Below, piece by piece: positions 30,895 to 38,998 of a stretch of 38,998 bases of DNA (its first letter is position 1; every line of letters begins with the position of its first letter). Source of the DNA: Martensiomyces pterosporus (taxonomy: Eukaryota > Kickxellomycota > Kickxellomycetes > Kickxellales > Kickxellaceae); assembly GCA_025201845.1 (NCBI GenBank), contig MU604038.1, positions 18,280-57,277 on the forward strand, read 5' to 3'. A program made the translations under genes and the position numbers. The notes below the pieces were generated by a model, which saw only the letters and a list, made by a program, of their open reading frames with translations, was not told the origin of the DNA and did not search any database.

Positions 30895-31246
30895 TTGCAC
30901 AGGTATGAACGAAGAATGTGCAGCCAAATAGCGAAAGTAATAAATAGCAGTTTCAGAGGATGGAAAGCGGAGAAGAGGCGCAAGGTCGGCTGTGGCAGAG
31001 CACTCGCGTCCAATGCAGGAGCCAAGGATCACTGTCGCGAAATGCCTCTGCCTTTTTCGCGCTTGCTTGATGTTTGTTTATCTCTGAATCAGCCCACCCG
31101 TTTACTTTCCTGGCAAATCCAGGTGCCTGGATGCGCACACTATTGGTGCGTCTATGTCCCCCAGGCAATGTGCATGCGTGTGGAAGTAGAGAGGCGCCAG
31201 TGTTTGAAAACAGCAGCTTTAAACCAGAACTAGCACACTTCAACGT
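30895..31246. promoter_or_regulatory. HAT1 upstream region
   Basis: 352 bp between the HAT1 ATG and the end of the ankyrin gene. It must hold the HAT1 promoter and the ankyrin gene's 3' end. No distinct element recognised. Confidence 0.45.
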
Positions 31247-31984
31247 TTACAGGATAAGCGATACAATATCGCGCGGCGACACGCCATCGTTGTCCCTGAT
31301 ATCCATCGACGCGCCGTTTCTCGTAAGAAATGCCACCGCACGCCTGTCCTGCGCCATCATAGCCTCGTGCAGCACGACACCGCCAAAGCGCGATTTGTGG
31401 TTAACATCGGCGCCCAGTTCAAGCAGCACCTCAGCTAGATCCAGGCGTGAATGTGAGGTTTGCGATGCACGCATAAACGCTGTGAATCCGGCAACGTCCT
31501 CGTCGTCTACGTTGACGCCGGCCTCTCGGAGAAACCGCAAGCACCTGGCATGCTCCGGTGGGCTGTGCGAATGTCCATGCCGTCTTGCGGTGGCCAGAGC
31601 CGCAGAGGCAGCATGTGCGGTCGACATGCTGCTGTCATCAGAGGGAATATTTGAATCTTTTCTTCCAACGTAGTACTGTGCTCCAGCGATAACCACCTCC
31701 ATTGCTGGCATTTTCAACCGGGTCTCACGCATGTGTCTGTACTCGTCAGCAGCCTTGCGTAGACTCTCCTCGTGCGAGTGGCTTTGCTCGGTATAGTGGT
31801 CGACCAGCTTTTGGTAGTCGCGCTGGAGACTGGCAATGTCTCCACGGACAAGCGTCTGAGCGAGGTCGCTGAACTGATGTATGTCAAACGTCCACTCGGC
31901 GATCCACTCGCGCAATACATGCTGCTCTTTTCCCGCCAGCGGAGAGTCGTCTGCTATGAGAGCCTCAATCGGCCGAGATTCCAT
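31247..31984 (-). CDS. Ankyrin-repeat protein (245 aa)
   Basis: The C-terminal half contains three ankyrin-type repeats: about 143-165 (HARCLRFLREAGVNVDDED), 166-199 (GFTAFMRASQ...LAEVLLELGADVNHKS) and 200-232 (GGVVLHEAMMAQDRRAVAFLTRNGASMDIRD), then a capping DNDGVSPRDIVSLIL. The first half (1-110) is helical and charged, without a recognised domain. Such repeats mediate protein binding; no enzymatic domain is visible. The frame runs about 44 codons upstream but without an ATG, so the start at 31984 is chosen. The frame stops right after CT|GTAAAC, a weak donor-like sequence. Some ankyrin proteins of this shape carry a following MYND zinc finger, but I found no cysteine-rich exon downstream before HAT1. 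Confidence 0.75.
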   Translation of the reverse strand: MESRPIEALIADDSPLAGKEQHVLREWIAEWTFDIHQFSDLAQTLVRGDIASLQRDYQKLVDHYTEQSHSHEESLRKAADEYRHMRETRLKMPAMEVVIAGAQYYVGRKDSNIPSDDSSMSTAHAASAALATARRHGHSHSPPEHARCLRFLREAGVNVDDEDVAGFTAFMRASQTSHSRLDLAEVLLELGADVNHKSRFGGVVLHEAMMAQDRRAVAFLTRNGASMDIRDNDGVSPRDIVSLIL

Positions 31985-32168
31985 AGTCGTGGTTGCTGGT
32001 ATACAGCTGGCTTCCGCGAGGGAGGGAACAATGCAGGCTGCAGCCAGCCAAGATGTAGTAAAATATTGAGTGTGGTGCGGGACTGGCAGCTGGGCCAGGA
32101 AAGGCGATAAGCTCAAAACGTGCCTATATATGCAGAAGTTAAGCGAGTCAGTGGGGGGAGGGGCGAAT

Positions 32169-32210
32169 GTGGAAGGGCAGGCGTGGAAGGTCAGGTGTGG
32201 AAGGGTTCAA
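32169..32210. repeat. 14-bp tandem repeat, 3 copies (GTGGAAGG core)
   Basis: GTGGAAGG recurs at 32169, 32183 and 32197 with exact 14-bp spacing. The remaining six bases of each unit are less conserved (GCAGGC, TCAGGT, GTTCAA). It lies about 185 bp upstream of the ankyrin gene start. Confidence 0.8.
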
Positions 32211-33420
32211 TCAATAGTTCTAGCTCAGCTCTAGGTTCAAGCTAAATACCCCCACGCTCCAGCCCCCTGAATAGACGCGCTTCGAATGAGAAGGATCCTC
32301 AGTGCCCTTGTGCGAAGGACAGCGTGCCGGATGATTGCGAGGTGCAGCTTCTCAGTTGCTGTTTTTGTGCAGGGCGTGCAACAAGGGGTGGCGGGCTGTG
32401 TGTGCCTGAATCTGTTGGTGCAACGCGAGTGCGGAATGATCGAGGGAGTAAAGGGGTATAGGAGCGACGCTCGGTGGCGAAATAAAACACACGATGGGTA
32501 ACTGCTGAGGCTTTTCGAGGTATAGGCCGATGCTGACGAGCAAAGTTGAGAGGAGAGGCAAGGATGCTGTCTATTTTATAGAAGTGAGAGAAGTGGTGGA
32601 GGGGCTAGAAGAGCATGTGGGTGCCTCCCATGTCGCTCCTGGCACACCACCACTGCGCCTGCCATTCCCTTGCCCGACTAACCCGTAGCCGACAATAGGG
32701 GAGGGGCAAAGGGCAGAAAAAAAACACCATTATCACTCAAAAGGGCACGTACGTGTGCGGGTGCTCGCTGACTTGTGCGTTGTTCCGGGATTTGCTATTC
32801 CATGAAACCTGAGGTCATACCTCCCACTGCTGCAACCAATCGTGCATAGAGAAAATCCACACACCGTCGTTCCGGCTTATTTGGCTGAAAGCGACCAGGT
32901 CTACGCCTTCCTTGCTCTCCCCTCTCGCCCTCCCTTACTCCATTTGCACTCACTCGTGGTTGTGGTTACCGCCACTGAGGGTCAAGGACAAAGGCGACCA
33001 GCATGCTTTTCTGCCCATTTCTACCACCTGAGCTAGCGATCGCACACATACAATGCGGCCTTTCATTCCTCATTTACTTCGGACGTATTCATTCGGTGTC
33101 CCTCGTAAGCACTGGAAATAAAGCATGCGTCTTCAAGGATTTCTTGGCATGGACAGAGAAGGAAGGAGTACCGGCCCTTTGTGCCGCAGAACTAGCAGAG
33201 GAAAGATGAGAGGCGCCTAATGCTTCGTGGGTGCGTATGCCTGTAGGGCAGCCAGGCTGCAGACAATGGGAAACGGCGCAAGATGAAAAGAGGCTTACCA
33301 CGGGTGGATGCGTGTGGATATGTTGACACATTTCCTTTTCTTGCGCAGCAACAGCATGCGCTCCTCCAATTGTTTGGTCCATGTTTTGTCCTTAGGATAA
33401 AATAGACAAGCGAGCGTTAT

Positions 33421-33457
33421 CTGCGTCATCCGAGCTGCGTCATCCAAGCTGCGTCAT
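33421..33457. promoter_or_regulatory. Three phased ATGACGCAG boxes (bZIP/ATF-like), period 14
   Basis: CTGCGTCAT occurs at 33421, 33435 and 33449, exactly 14 bp apart. On the other strand it reads ATGACGCAG, containing TGACGCA, close to Gcn4/ATF-type bZIP half-site arrangements. Three identical cores with a degenerate spacer suggest a regulatory cluster or a young minisatellite. The nearest starts are 1.1 kb (NAPE-PLD-like) and 1.4 kb (ankyrin) away. Confidence 0.5.
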
Positions 33458-34305
33458 GTTCAGCACCACCTTTCTCTCGCCGCCTTTAGATTGCGCAGCC
33501 ACCCGTGGAGAACGTGAATGGTTTCATTTATGTATTGCCCCTTCCTTTCACACTAGCCATCCACTTGTCTACGCACTTCTCTGCCCACACCACTTTTAGC
33601 TTGTGTGTTCCTCAAATTAGAGCACAGCGCTCATGGCAGCCGGCAGCAACAATGCATAGCCCTTTGCTCTTAGCAGGGGCGTAACGGCAAGCTCCATGTG
33701 GTTGAATAATGTCTATGAGCTGCTCTGTGCTTCGGCTTCTTGGCATTTGTATACAGTGCCCATTCCGTTGCTGGCAAACAAGCATGGCCTTGCTCTTCCC
33801 GCCTGGGCCACTCCACACACGCATGTGCACTTTGGACAACAGCATTTCGCAAAGAATGAAACAAAACGATAAACACGCAAATGGCTGCGTACGCCTCCCT
33901 CGCATGTGTCTGTACGGCAAGAAAAAGGTCTTTCCCCAGCACCCTTAGCCCCTATGCAAGCGATCGCATAGGGATGCACTGTACTTGCTGGCTATGGTGC
34001 GCTGTGTTCCACAATGCCTTTGGCGAAGTCGCTCGCCGCTTCTGCACAGTAAAAGCATGACTGCCGCTTTCTCGACACCATGGCTGCTCTTCACCGGTGA
34101 TGATCCGCTGATCCAGCTCCGTGGTTGGCCTTAATTTTCGCGGATTTCGTGCCAAGTGACTGCTTCCCCAACAGCAGCCCCTCTGGCACCCAGGCGACCA
34201 GGCTTGCAATAATCAGCTCGCTTCACCGGCGCTGTCGCGGCTGGCCCTCTCTTTTTCTCTCTTGCTGTTCCTTTTGCCGTCTCTCCTATTGTGCTAAAAA
34301 TACAG

Positions 34306-34482
34306 GTAAGCTTCAGCATTTTAACGCGCATATGCGAATTCCGACAAGACAATACAAATGGGGAAGAGAAAGGACCGCGGCTTCTTGGCATGCAGCAGCA
34401 GCGAGCAAGTTATCTCTAGCCACATGCTCTGCGCCCATTCCGCTAATATTCGCCAACAACTCTGCCCTCTAACCGTGCACAG
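34306..34482 (+). other. Possible 5'-UTR intron of the NAPE-PLD-like gene
   Basis: ACAG|GTAAGC at 34306 is a consensus donor. CGTGCACAG at 34481-34482 is an acceptor, with a CCGCTAAT branch-like site about 40 bp before it. The same GCTAAT is used in the OXA1 intron. The 177-nt unit ends 112 bp before the ATG at 34595. Inference from sequence signals only. Confidence 0.4.
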
Positions 34483-34594
34483 AACCCGCAAAATAGTCAG
34501 ATCAGGCCCGGATAGCGAAGAAAGCCAGCAGCAATAAACTGTTTACGTGGAGGTTTGCTAACCAGAGATACAGCGCAGCATACCGCAGAGCGAG

Positions 34595-35956
34595 ATGAGC
34601 AGAGCTTTTGGAGTTGGGCTTGGGTGGCTTAAGGCCAACCGGACCAGCACATCGGTGTATTGCATAGGTGCCATTGCTGGGTACACTGTCTACTGCTTGA
34701 TAGCTGACCAGTGGATTTCGAATCGCCGGCAGCTGGTGATCAACAAACGCAAGGCTAGCCATGCTTCAGCAAACAAGATGATTGGTGAGGGTGGAATCTC
34801 TGGAGCAGCAGTAGCAGCAGCAGCAGCAACAATAGACACCGATTCTGCCGTCTCCACTGCGCGATCACCGCCGCCTCTCTATGAGTCTCTGTTTATTGGC
34901 GGCCGGTTCGTCAACCCATTCGACACTTGGCGGGACAAGACGCTGTGGGATTTCATCTGCTGGCTGGTCACTCGGCGAGGCGGCAACGGGCTTCCATCCG
35001 ATCGCTCAGAGCTCGAAAAGGATCTGCCTCTAGTTTTGCCACACTACACTCTGCTGGATGCGCTCTCCAGATCGCATGCACGGCGAACACGGAACCAGCA
35101 GGAGCTAGAAGGCAGCGACCCAGCATACGCTGATCTGCCCGACATGTCTATGCTGAACAAAGATAAGGCCATAACCGCAACCTGGCTCGGCCAGTCGACG
35201 TGCTTTGTGCAAATGGAAGGGCTGAATGTTTTGACGGACCCGATATTCAAGCGTCGCACTGTTTATTCGTGGCTTGGGCCAGAGCGTCTTCGCCCTGTGC
35301 CCTGCCAGCTGGAAGATCTGCCTCACCCAGATGTCGTTCTTGTCTCACACAACCACTTTGACCACCTGGATATCGACGTCGTAAGAAAGCTTGGCAACTC
35401 GGTCACCTGGTACGTCCCGCTCGGCCTGCGTGACTGGTTTGCGCGCCAAGGTGTGTACAAGGTAAAGGAGATGGACTGGTGGCAGGAGAGCGAGTTTGCA
35501 ATTGGCGAGAAAAAGTTTACCATCGTCGCTACCCCTACGCAGCACTGGAGTGGGCGGAATGGATTCGACAGCAACTGCTCGTTGTGGTCAAGCTTCCTTG
35601 TCAAGGGTGCCAATGCGTCGCTGTTCCACTGCGGCGACACTGGGTATTGCCCGGCGTTTAAGGAGGTCGGCCGTAGATATGGCCCCGTGTCCTTGGCTGT
35701 CCTCCCTATCGGAAGCTACGAGCCCCGCTGGTACATGTGCCACCAGCACATTAACCCCGAGGACGCCGTCATGATCCACCGCGACTTGGGCGCGAGGAAC
35801 TCCATTGGCGTCCACTGGGGCACATTTATGATGTCGGATGAGCACTACATGGCCCCGCCGAGAGACCTGGCTGCTGCATGCGCCAAACATGGACTGAAGG
35901 TCGACGAGTTTATTGCTCCACAGTTTGGCAGGACTCATCTGTATTCCACTGATTAG
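34595..35956 (+). CDS. FMP30: NAPE-PLD-like metallo-beta-lactamase-fold phospholipase (FMP30 type), 453 aa
   Basis: The family hydrolyses N-acyl-phosphatidylethanolamine to N-acylethanolamine and phosphatidate; yeast Fmp30 is a mitochondrial relative. A hydrophobic stretch at about 21-38 is a likely membrane anchor, followed by basic residues and an Ala-rich linker. The core starts near ITATWLGQSTCFVQM (193-207). The dinuclear metal motif HNHFDH is at 252-257, with further ligand regions TPTQHWSGR, FHCGDTGYCPAF and SIGVHWGTF. LPIGSYEPRW and the MHQ-like MCHQHINPEDAV segments are typical of NAPE-PLD rather than other hydrolases of the fold. One coding exon. The NmrA-like gene follows 255 bp downstream on the same strand. 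Confidence 0.93.
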   Translation: MSRAFGVGLGWLKANRTSTSVYCIGAIAGYTVYCLIADQWISNRRQLVINKRKASHASANKMIGEGGISGAAVAAAAATIDTDSAVSTARSPPPLYESLFIGGRFVNPFDTWRDKTLWDFICWLVTRRGGNGLPSDRSELEKDLPLVLPHYTLLDALSRSHARRTRNQQELEGSDPAYADLPDMSMLNKDKAITATWLGQSTCFVQMEGLNVLTDPIFKRRTVYSWLGPERLRPVPCQLEDLPHPDVVLVSHNHFDHLDIDVVRKLGNSVTWYVPLGLRDWFARQGVYKVKEMDWWQESEFAIGEKKFTIVATPTQHWSGRNGFDSNCSLWSSFLVKGANASLFHCGDTGYCPAFKEVGRRYGPVSLAVLPIGSYEPRWYMCHQHINPEDAVMIHRDLGARNSIGVHWGTFMMSDEHYMAPPRDLAAACAKHGLKVDEFIAPQFGRTHLYSTD

Positions 35957-36211
35957 TGTTTTTTTTTTGCTACTCTGGTGAGTTGAATGCAGCGCATTGT
36001 TTAGACGGAATCTCCGCAATTGTTTATGCCAAGTCGCGTGGGGCAACTGTTTTTCTACAACCCCATAGTCGCAGCATATGCACCTGGAATCGTCATGAAC
36101 TCCACGCACCCCTTGGCGCTGCGTATCGCATAACGCGGCAGCATACCGACTTTTGCTGCACTGCCTATTTTTCTGTTCACTTGACAGGCACCCTATATAC
36201 ATATTCGCACA

Positions 36212-36976
36212 ATGAAGATCGCAGTATTTGGTGGCCTCGGGGCGTTGGCACACGAGTTTGTGGTCCATGCAGCAATTAGCGACCACCACGTTTCGTGGTA
36301 CTTGCACACAGGCGATAGGCTCCCTGACGACGGGCTAAGTAGCAACGACAACGACAACTCTCACGCCGAATTCATGCGGATTGTCGGTGGCAGTGGCCAT
36401 GACGACATTCAAAAATACCAGGAAGCAGTCCGTGGATGTGACGCAGTGTTTGTTGCCTTTGATCCCAAGTACTCGCATGATACTGATGCGTGGGCACAGC
36501 AGCAGCTGAAGATCCAAACGGCAATGAAGCGGGAGGGAGTGCAGCGGATTCTTGCGGTTACTATGCATGGCGCTGGCGATTCGCAGCGGTGTCTGGACTG
36601 GTCGACGTGGATGCACTTCAACCTGAACCAGATCACATCGGCTTTTGCTGGCCACAACACAGGTATGAACTGGTCGCTGGCCGCCCATTATTCTGCGCAA
36701 GAGCGTGTCATTGAGAGCGGCAAGACCATCAGGCGCGAGGACGAGGACCAAGAAGAGAACAGCAGCGGTGACGAGTGGCAGCTCAAATGGACTATCATAA
36801 GACCCGGCTTGTTAGTCGATGGCGAGGCTACAGGCACATATTTGGCTAGCCATGACCACGTATTTGGCGGGTCGATTAGCTGCGCTGATGTTGTTGACTG
36901 CAGTTTAAAGGCGCTGGAGGAAGACATGGATGTTGGCGAATCCTTTTCCATTGCCTACTCTGCGCGTGTAGCCTGA
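36212..36976 (+). CDS. NAD(P)-binding Rossmann protein, NmrA/SDR-like (254 aa)
   Basis: Begins with a Rossmann strand-turn-helix MKIAVFGGLGALAHEF (1-16). The glycine pattern GGxGAxA is a variant of the GxxGxxG of atypical short-chain dehydrogenases. VRGCDAVFVAF (68-78), VQRILAVTMHGAG (110-122) and TIIRPGLLVDGEATGTY (about 193-209) match the NAD(P)H-binding NmrA / flavin-reductase-like group. The usual active-site YxxxK is not evident, so it may be a sensor or a reductase using another mechanism. An acidic low-complexity insert (about 173-187) precedes the last strand. A TATATA element lies about 20 bp before the ATG. Substrate unknown. Confidence 0.8.
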   Translation: MKIAVFGGLGALAHEFVVHAAISDHHVSWYLHTGDRLPDDGLSSNDNDNSHAEFMRIVGGSGHDDIQKYQEAVRGCDAVFVAFDPKYSHDTDAWAQQQLKIQTAMKREGVQRILAVTMHGAGDSQRCLDWSTWMHFNLNQITSAFAGHNTGMNWSLAAHYSAQERVIESGKTIRREDEDQEENSSGDEWQLKWTIIRPGLLVDGEATGTYLASHDHVFGGSISCADVVDCSLKALEEDMDVGESFSIAYSARVA

Positions 36977-37399
36977 TGCACCCCCAAGAGTATAAGCAGC
37001 TGGTGTTGCAGTGTTCAGTTTGTTGGAGTTAACGCAGGACATCAGCCATGTCGTACAGTGGTCGGATGGTATATTGATTTAGAAAACACACTCAAGGGGT
37101 TGTAGTAGAAATAAGCCAGGGGAAATTCCCGGAGCCCCATGTGGGCGGGACGTAGACTACTTATATACTACCAAGGGGTTAAATAATAGGCTCAGAAAGC
37201 CAGTAGCGGGTTAGAGGGAGAACAATGCAGGGTTAGCTATGCGACATCGTGTATGCCATCTTGCATTAAAACATTACGAGAGAGTTCCATACATATCCGC
37301 CTGCTGGCGAAGCGTTCTCCCGCAATAGGCCAAGAGCCACGCCACAAATAGCGGGTCATCGCGAACATCGATCACAGCACCACAGTGGTGCTTTCCAAG
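36977..37399. other. Spacer between convergent genes
   Basis: 423 bp, AT-richer than its surroundings, with CAAGGGGTT occurring twice (near 37093 and 37171). No gene recognised. Confidence 0.5.
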
Positions 37400-38998
37400 C
37401 TAGTCGTCATGTCTCACTCCATCGCAGTGCACCGCCTGCCACAATGCACGACAATACATCCCACACGTAGGGTGCAGGCTCACTGCGCATCCCACTACCG
37501 TCACCTGGTCAGCCAGCATGTCTCCCAGAGCTGGCACCTCGCGCTGCAGTTTGCACAGCGCTGCGGCGCAAGCTACAACAGCGCTGCCAGAGTTGGTGCC
37601 ATCGATACTGCGCTCCAAATCACGTATCCCAGCTGCAACCAGCGCTAACTCTTCCACGGGCACCGGCCCTTCCACAAGCACACTTGGGCATAGTGCTGCC
37701 ATTTTGCCCATCACACGCTCATACACGTCTTCGTATGCCCCGGTGTTGAATGTGCCACATGCCTTCAATACGTCCACGTACACCTCAGGTAGCTCCACAG
37801 CTCCCTGCACTGGTGTGCACGGGCTCATGCGTGTCAGCATCTCGTAGTTGTACCGTCGGTACGTAAACCAAAACGCGATTGTCCCCGCAATCAGCCACAG
37901 CACACCCATCTGCCCGCAGTCAATAGCCACCTCCATAGCAAGCAACTGGAAAAGCATACCTGCCCTAATCGCTCCTTCGCGCGGCAACCCTAGACTCAGG
38001 CAGGCATTGGACGGCTCACCCGCGGCCTCGTCTCGAGCTGCATCAATTATATCGTTTGAGATGCATGATGCCAGAGACCCCAGTGCCCCCCACTTCGTGT
38101 TAGCAGGCTCACCGTACACATGAGCAGACAGGCACCCCGCCAGCCGGTCCTCCAGCCATTTGTCCACACTACTGCTCCGCAGGACAGCCCGCTCTGGCAT
38201 CCTGCCGGTCCGACGCAGTTCCATCCTCAGCGCCTCCGTCTCCCGCATCGTCCGCATACACCTCCACAGCTCGTATGCAAAGACATCCTCCTGGTTGATG
38301 CACCAGTCAAACCCTTGCATGGTCTCTTGCCACCATAGGCTGTCCTGCTGTATCCAACCAGACCGTGTGACAGCATAGTCCAACACCGTACTCATGTACA
38401 TTGCCCACACCTGCTTCCTATGCCGCTCACCTTTGTACCATCCCCGTGTGCACATCACCGACCACGCATGCCAAGTTGGCCACTTGTCACTCACGCAGCT
38501 GGAGCTGACGAAGCACGTCTCCTCACGCATAAAGTCAACCATAAACGCGGACAGAGGCATATCGCGCTCCACCTGCTTCAGAACAAGACCAAGTTTCAAC
38601 CCCGTCCCTGCCAGCAGCGCTGCCGACTTCACTGACTCCGGCCAGTCCTCGTAGCACCCCCTCGCCTCTACATGTCCAGATAGCACCGCTGACCTGTACA
38701 CCTTGCAGTCTGAGTGTGTGCAGATCAGCAGCACCTCTCCACCGGCCAGCATGCCATCGTCGTCTGGCTGCTCATCTGGGGGCACGACCAGCTCACCAGC
38801 ACGGGCAGTAGTGCAGACATACCGAACGCCATCACTAGCACTCACCATGCTGCCAGTCATTACGGCCCGCACCTTCCTCGCTTGCAGCTCGCTCCTCACC
38901 GTCCCCACACCCTGTGAGGTGTCGGTAACGTAGTAATCGCGTCCCATACCCAGCTGGCCCAGCAGGTTCATCGCCCCGTACCACTCTGCAGGCACCAG
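37400..38998 (-). CDS. Orphan protein with NDxxDxxxD motif, 5' end outside window (at least 532 aa)
   Basis: The frame is open from the right edge to TAG at 37400; the first in-window codons are not a start, so the N-terminus is missing. I cannot name the family. Visible: NDIIDAARDEAAGE at about 38056-38015, fitting the NDxxDxxxD metal/diphosphate motif of UbiA prenyltransferases and resembling the NSE triad of class I terpene synthases. One hydrophobic helix (VLWLIAGTIAFWF) follows about 60 residues later, before YRRYNY. The rest is soluble-looking and helix-rich, with many Trp and Cys, and lacks the nine helices of UbiA. A terpene-synthase-like enzyme is therefore a hypothesis only. Codon use (many GTG, AGG, ACA, GTA) is less biased than in SERCA or malic enzyme, suggesting low expression or recent acquisition. 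No intron is evident. Confidence 0.6.
   Translation of the reverse strand: MVPAEWYGAMNLLGQLGMGRDYYVTDTSQGVGTVRSELQARKVRAVMTGSMVSASDGVRYVCTTARAGELVVPPDEQPDDDGMLAGGEVLLICTHSDCKVYRSAVLSGHVEARGCYEDWPESVKSAALLAGTGLKLGLVLKQVERDMPLSAFMVDFMREETCFVSSSCVSDKWPTWHAWSVMCTRGWYKGERHRKQVWAMYMSTVLDYAVTRSGWIQQDSLWWQETMQGFDWCINQEDVFAYELWRCMRTMRETEALRMELRRTGRMPERAVLRSSSVDKWLEDRLAGCLSAHVYGEPANTKWGALGSLASCISNDIIDAARDEAAGEPSNACLSLGLPREGAIRAGMLFQLLAMEVAIDCGQMGVLWLIAGTIAFWFTYRRYNYEMLTRMSPCTPVQGAVELPEVYVDVLKACGTFNTGAYEDVYERVMGKMAALCPSVLVEGPVPVEELALVAAGIRDLERSIDGTNSGSAVVACAAALCKLQREVPALGDMLADQVTVVGCAVSLHPTCGMYCRALWQAVHCDGVRHDD

Larger units (their letters stand above)
31985..34594. other. Long divergent intergenic region (ankyrin gene / NAPE-PLD-like gene)
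   Basis: 2.6 kb without a supported gene. It holds two separate 14-bp tandem triplications (32169-32210 and 33421-33457, listed separately) and a possible 5'-UTR intron near its right end. Short frames in between have no family resemblance; no tRNA was found. Confidence 0.5.

Noticed and set aside
30953..31243. MYND zinc-finger exon downstream of the ankyrin gene
   Set aside because: The frame there lacks the cysteine spacing of a MYND finger; the ankyrin protein is taken to end at 31247.
32197..32240. GGTTCAATCA and GGTTCAAGCT, which resemble tRNA B boxes
   Set aside because: No acceptor stem, anticodon arm or A box can be drawn around either.
38015..38056. UbiA prenyltransferase call for the right-edge protein
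   Set aside because: The motif fits, but UbiA proteins have about nine membrane helices and only one hydrophobic helix is visible here.

Overview
This is a eukaryotic, almost certainly fungal, chromosomal window. Genes are single- or few-exon, introns have GTAAG-type donors and GCTAAC/GCTAAT-like branch sites, and the set includes a fungal-type SERCA pump, PTR2 transporters and a SIP5 homologue. Moderate-to-high GC coding sequence, short introns and long promoters would suit an early-diverging lineage such as Kickxellomycotina (Coemansia/Linderina-like). That placement is inference; no marker in the window proves it.

Layout, left to right. The left edge holds the 5' part of an NXT1/p15-like mRNA-export factor (-) and a tRNA-Gly(GCC) (-). 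Next is a small cluster at 0.85-2.55 kb: a CsbD-like stress-protein gene (+) flanked by two diverged copies of a tiny gene with related leaders, plus a long intergenic hairpin. A SERCA-type Ca2+-ATPase (-) follows. Across a 2.3 kb divergent gap lies a malic enzyme (+) with a probable alternative mitochondrial first exon. Two tandem PTR2/POT peptide transporters (-) come next, then an orphan seven-helix receptor-like protein (-).

From 22.5 kb the genes are mostly housekeeping: OXA1 membrane insertase (+), SIP5 (-, three exons rebuilt here), clathrin light chain CLC1 (+), histone acetyltransferase HAT1 (-, two exons rebuilt here) and an ankyrin-repeat protein (-). After a 2.6 kb gap come an NAPE-PLD/FMP30-like phospholipase (+) and an NAD(P)-binding NmrA/SDR-like protein (+). 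The right edge holds an orphan protein (-) with an NDxxDxxxD motif, open to the window end.

Most neighbours are functionally unrelated, as is usual in fungi. Convergent pairs with short spacers (OXA1/SIP5 117 bp, CLC1/HAT1 178 bp, malic enzyme/PTR2 263 bp) alternate with long promoter gaps. The most informative observation is the malic enzyme locus. An ATG at 8106 opens a 32-codon mitochondrial-presequence-like exon ending at a consensus donor. A strong acceptor at 9051-9052 joins it in frame to the main ORF, and a TATA box at 8814 inside that intron would start the short, presequence-less form. I see no mobile element proteins, CRISPR arrays or viral genes.
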